A DNA stretch of 64,000 bases from Olsenella uli (GTDB lineage Bacteria; Actinomycetota; Coriobacteriia; Coriobacteriales; Atopobiaceae). The stretch covers positions 310,001-374,000 of the forward strand of contig NZ_JACJJK010000001.1 in NCBI RefSeq assembly GCF_016899935.1, read 5' to 3'. How positions within the stretch are numbered: position 1 is the first letter of the stretch; every line of letters begins with the position of its first letter. Under the pieces are notes generated by a model, which worked only from the letters and a program-made list of their open reading frames with translations, searched no databases and was not told where the DNA came from. A program made the position numbers and the translations under genes. Of this stretch, positions 63,706 through 64,000 are shown one piece after another.

Positions 63706-64000
63706 CTAGGCGCCGTAGTAGAAGTCGTCGCCGGGCAGCGAGCCGCCCACGGCCTCGGCGTTCTGGTCGGCGAGGACCGCCAGGTAGCCGGAGAGCTGCT
63801 CCTTCATATCAGCGCCGGTGACGCAGACGATGTTGCACTCGGGGATGGCCTTCTCGGCCACGGCCGCCGGCACGATGTCGTAGTCGCCCACGAGCTGCGC
63901 GGCACCCTCGACGTCGCTGTTCACGTAGTCGACGGACTCGGCGTAGTGGCCGAGGAAGGCGTCGACGGCGGCGGGGTTCTCGTCGGCGAACTCGGAGCGC
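63706..64000 (-). CDS. ABC transporter substrate-binding protein, C-terminal part only
   Basis: The frame runs in from the right edge (RSEFADENPAAVDAFLGHYA) and ends GGSLPGDDFYYGA at 63706. ENPAAVDAFL and NIVCVTGADMKEQLSGYL fit the C-terminal lobe of NMT1/SsuA-type binding proteins. It is the first visible gene of the transporter operon. The signal peptide and ligand pocket are outside the window. Confidence 0.82.
   Translation of the reverse strand, partial: RSEFADENPAAVDAFLGHYAESVDYVNSDVEGAAQLVGDYDIVPAAVAEKAIPECNIVCVTGADMKEQLSGYLAVLADQNAEAVGGSLPGDDFYYGA

Overview
The window reads as chromosomal DNA of a high-GC, Gram-positive member of the Coriobacteriia (Actinomycetota), most like an Olsenella/Atopobiaceae-type anaerobe. 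The basis is gene content and style: WhiA and RapZ, a HisZ-HisG fusion, LTA-synthase and MurJ-type envelope genes, Opp peptide uptake, lower glycolysis genes next to secG, GC-rich codons throughout and short intergenic gaps. The species cannot be named from the sequence alone. About 60 protein genes and five tRNAs are supported. There is no rRNA operon, prophage, insertion sequence or CRISPR array.

Layout. 1-3.3 kb: the 3' part of an LTA-synthase-like gene, then an Eco29kI-like type II restriction-modification pair. 3.4-8.8 kb: tRNA-Val, a flippase-like membrane protein, a YbaK-type editing protein, and the thiouridylation pair mnmA/cysteine desulfurase with a CmpB-type membrane protein. 8.9-12.8 kb: tRNA-Gly, tRNA-Cys, tRNA-Gly and tRNA-Leu flanking a partner-switching pair (STAS-kinase fusion and PAS/GAF/PP2C phosphatase). 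13-19 kb: oppA-B-C-D-F. 19.2-22.9 kb: gap-pgk-tpiA and secG. 23-26 kb: whiA, rapZ and a Gfo/Idh/MocA oxidoreductase. 26.2-32.7 kb: a frameshifted zinc-ribbon/LRR protein, uvrC, an ATP-grasp ligase and an NlpC/P60 hydrolase. 32.7-42.9 kb: histidine biosynthesis (hisZG-D-C-B-H-A, then F-I-E), split by a Fic toxin-antitoxin pair and an aldo/keto reductase. 43.2-44.4 kb: an acidic orphan and a ribbon-helix-helix toxin-antitoxin-like pair. 44.5-58.3 kb: murJ, ybaK, uvrA, an MBL-fold hydrolase, mrp, two flavoproteins, an alpha/beta hydrolase and uvrB. 58.4-64 kb: a TPR membrane protein, a lytic transglycosylase, coaE and an SsuABC/TauABC-like transporter that runs off the end.

The least expected content is non-coding. 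Between coaE and the transporter lies an array of nine 23-bp units on a strict 31-bp pitch, five in one orientation and four inverted (61966-62247). A ~76-bp element with a conserved centre and covarying arms occurs three times (9090, 27981, 37447). Two inverted 64-bp hairpins share a core but have different, self-complementary outer arms (49623, 49793). The 12-mer GGCGAGAAGRAC recurs at gene boundaries far more often than chance would allow. Smaller palindromes supply the stop codons of mnmA and hisH. Four tRNA loci and the Fic operon share a promoter type with a TTGCG(C/T) -35 box.

Functionally this is mostly core metabolism, repair and envelope maintenance, with three accessory modules (restriction-modification, Fic toxin-antitoxin, RHH toxin-antitoxin-like pair) inserted between housekeeping operons.
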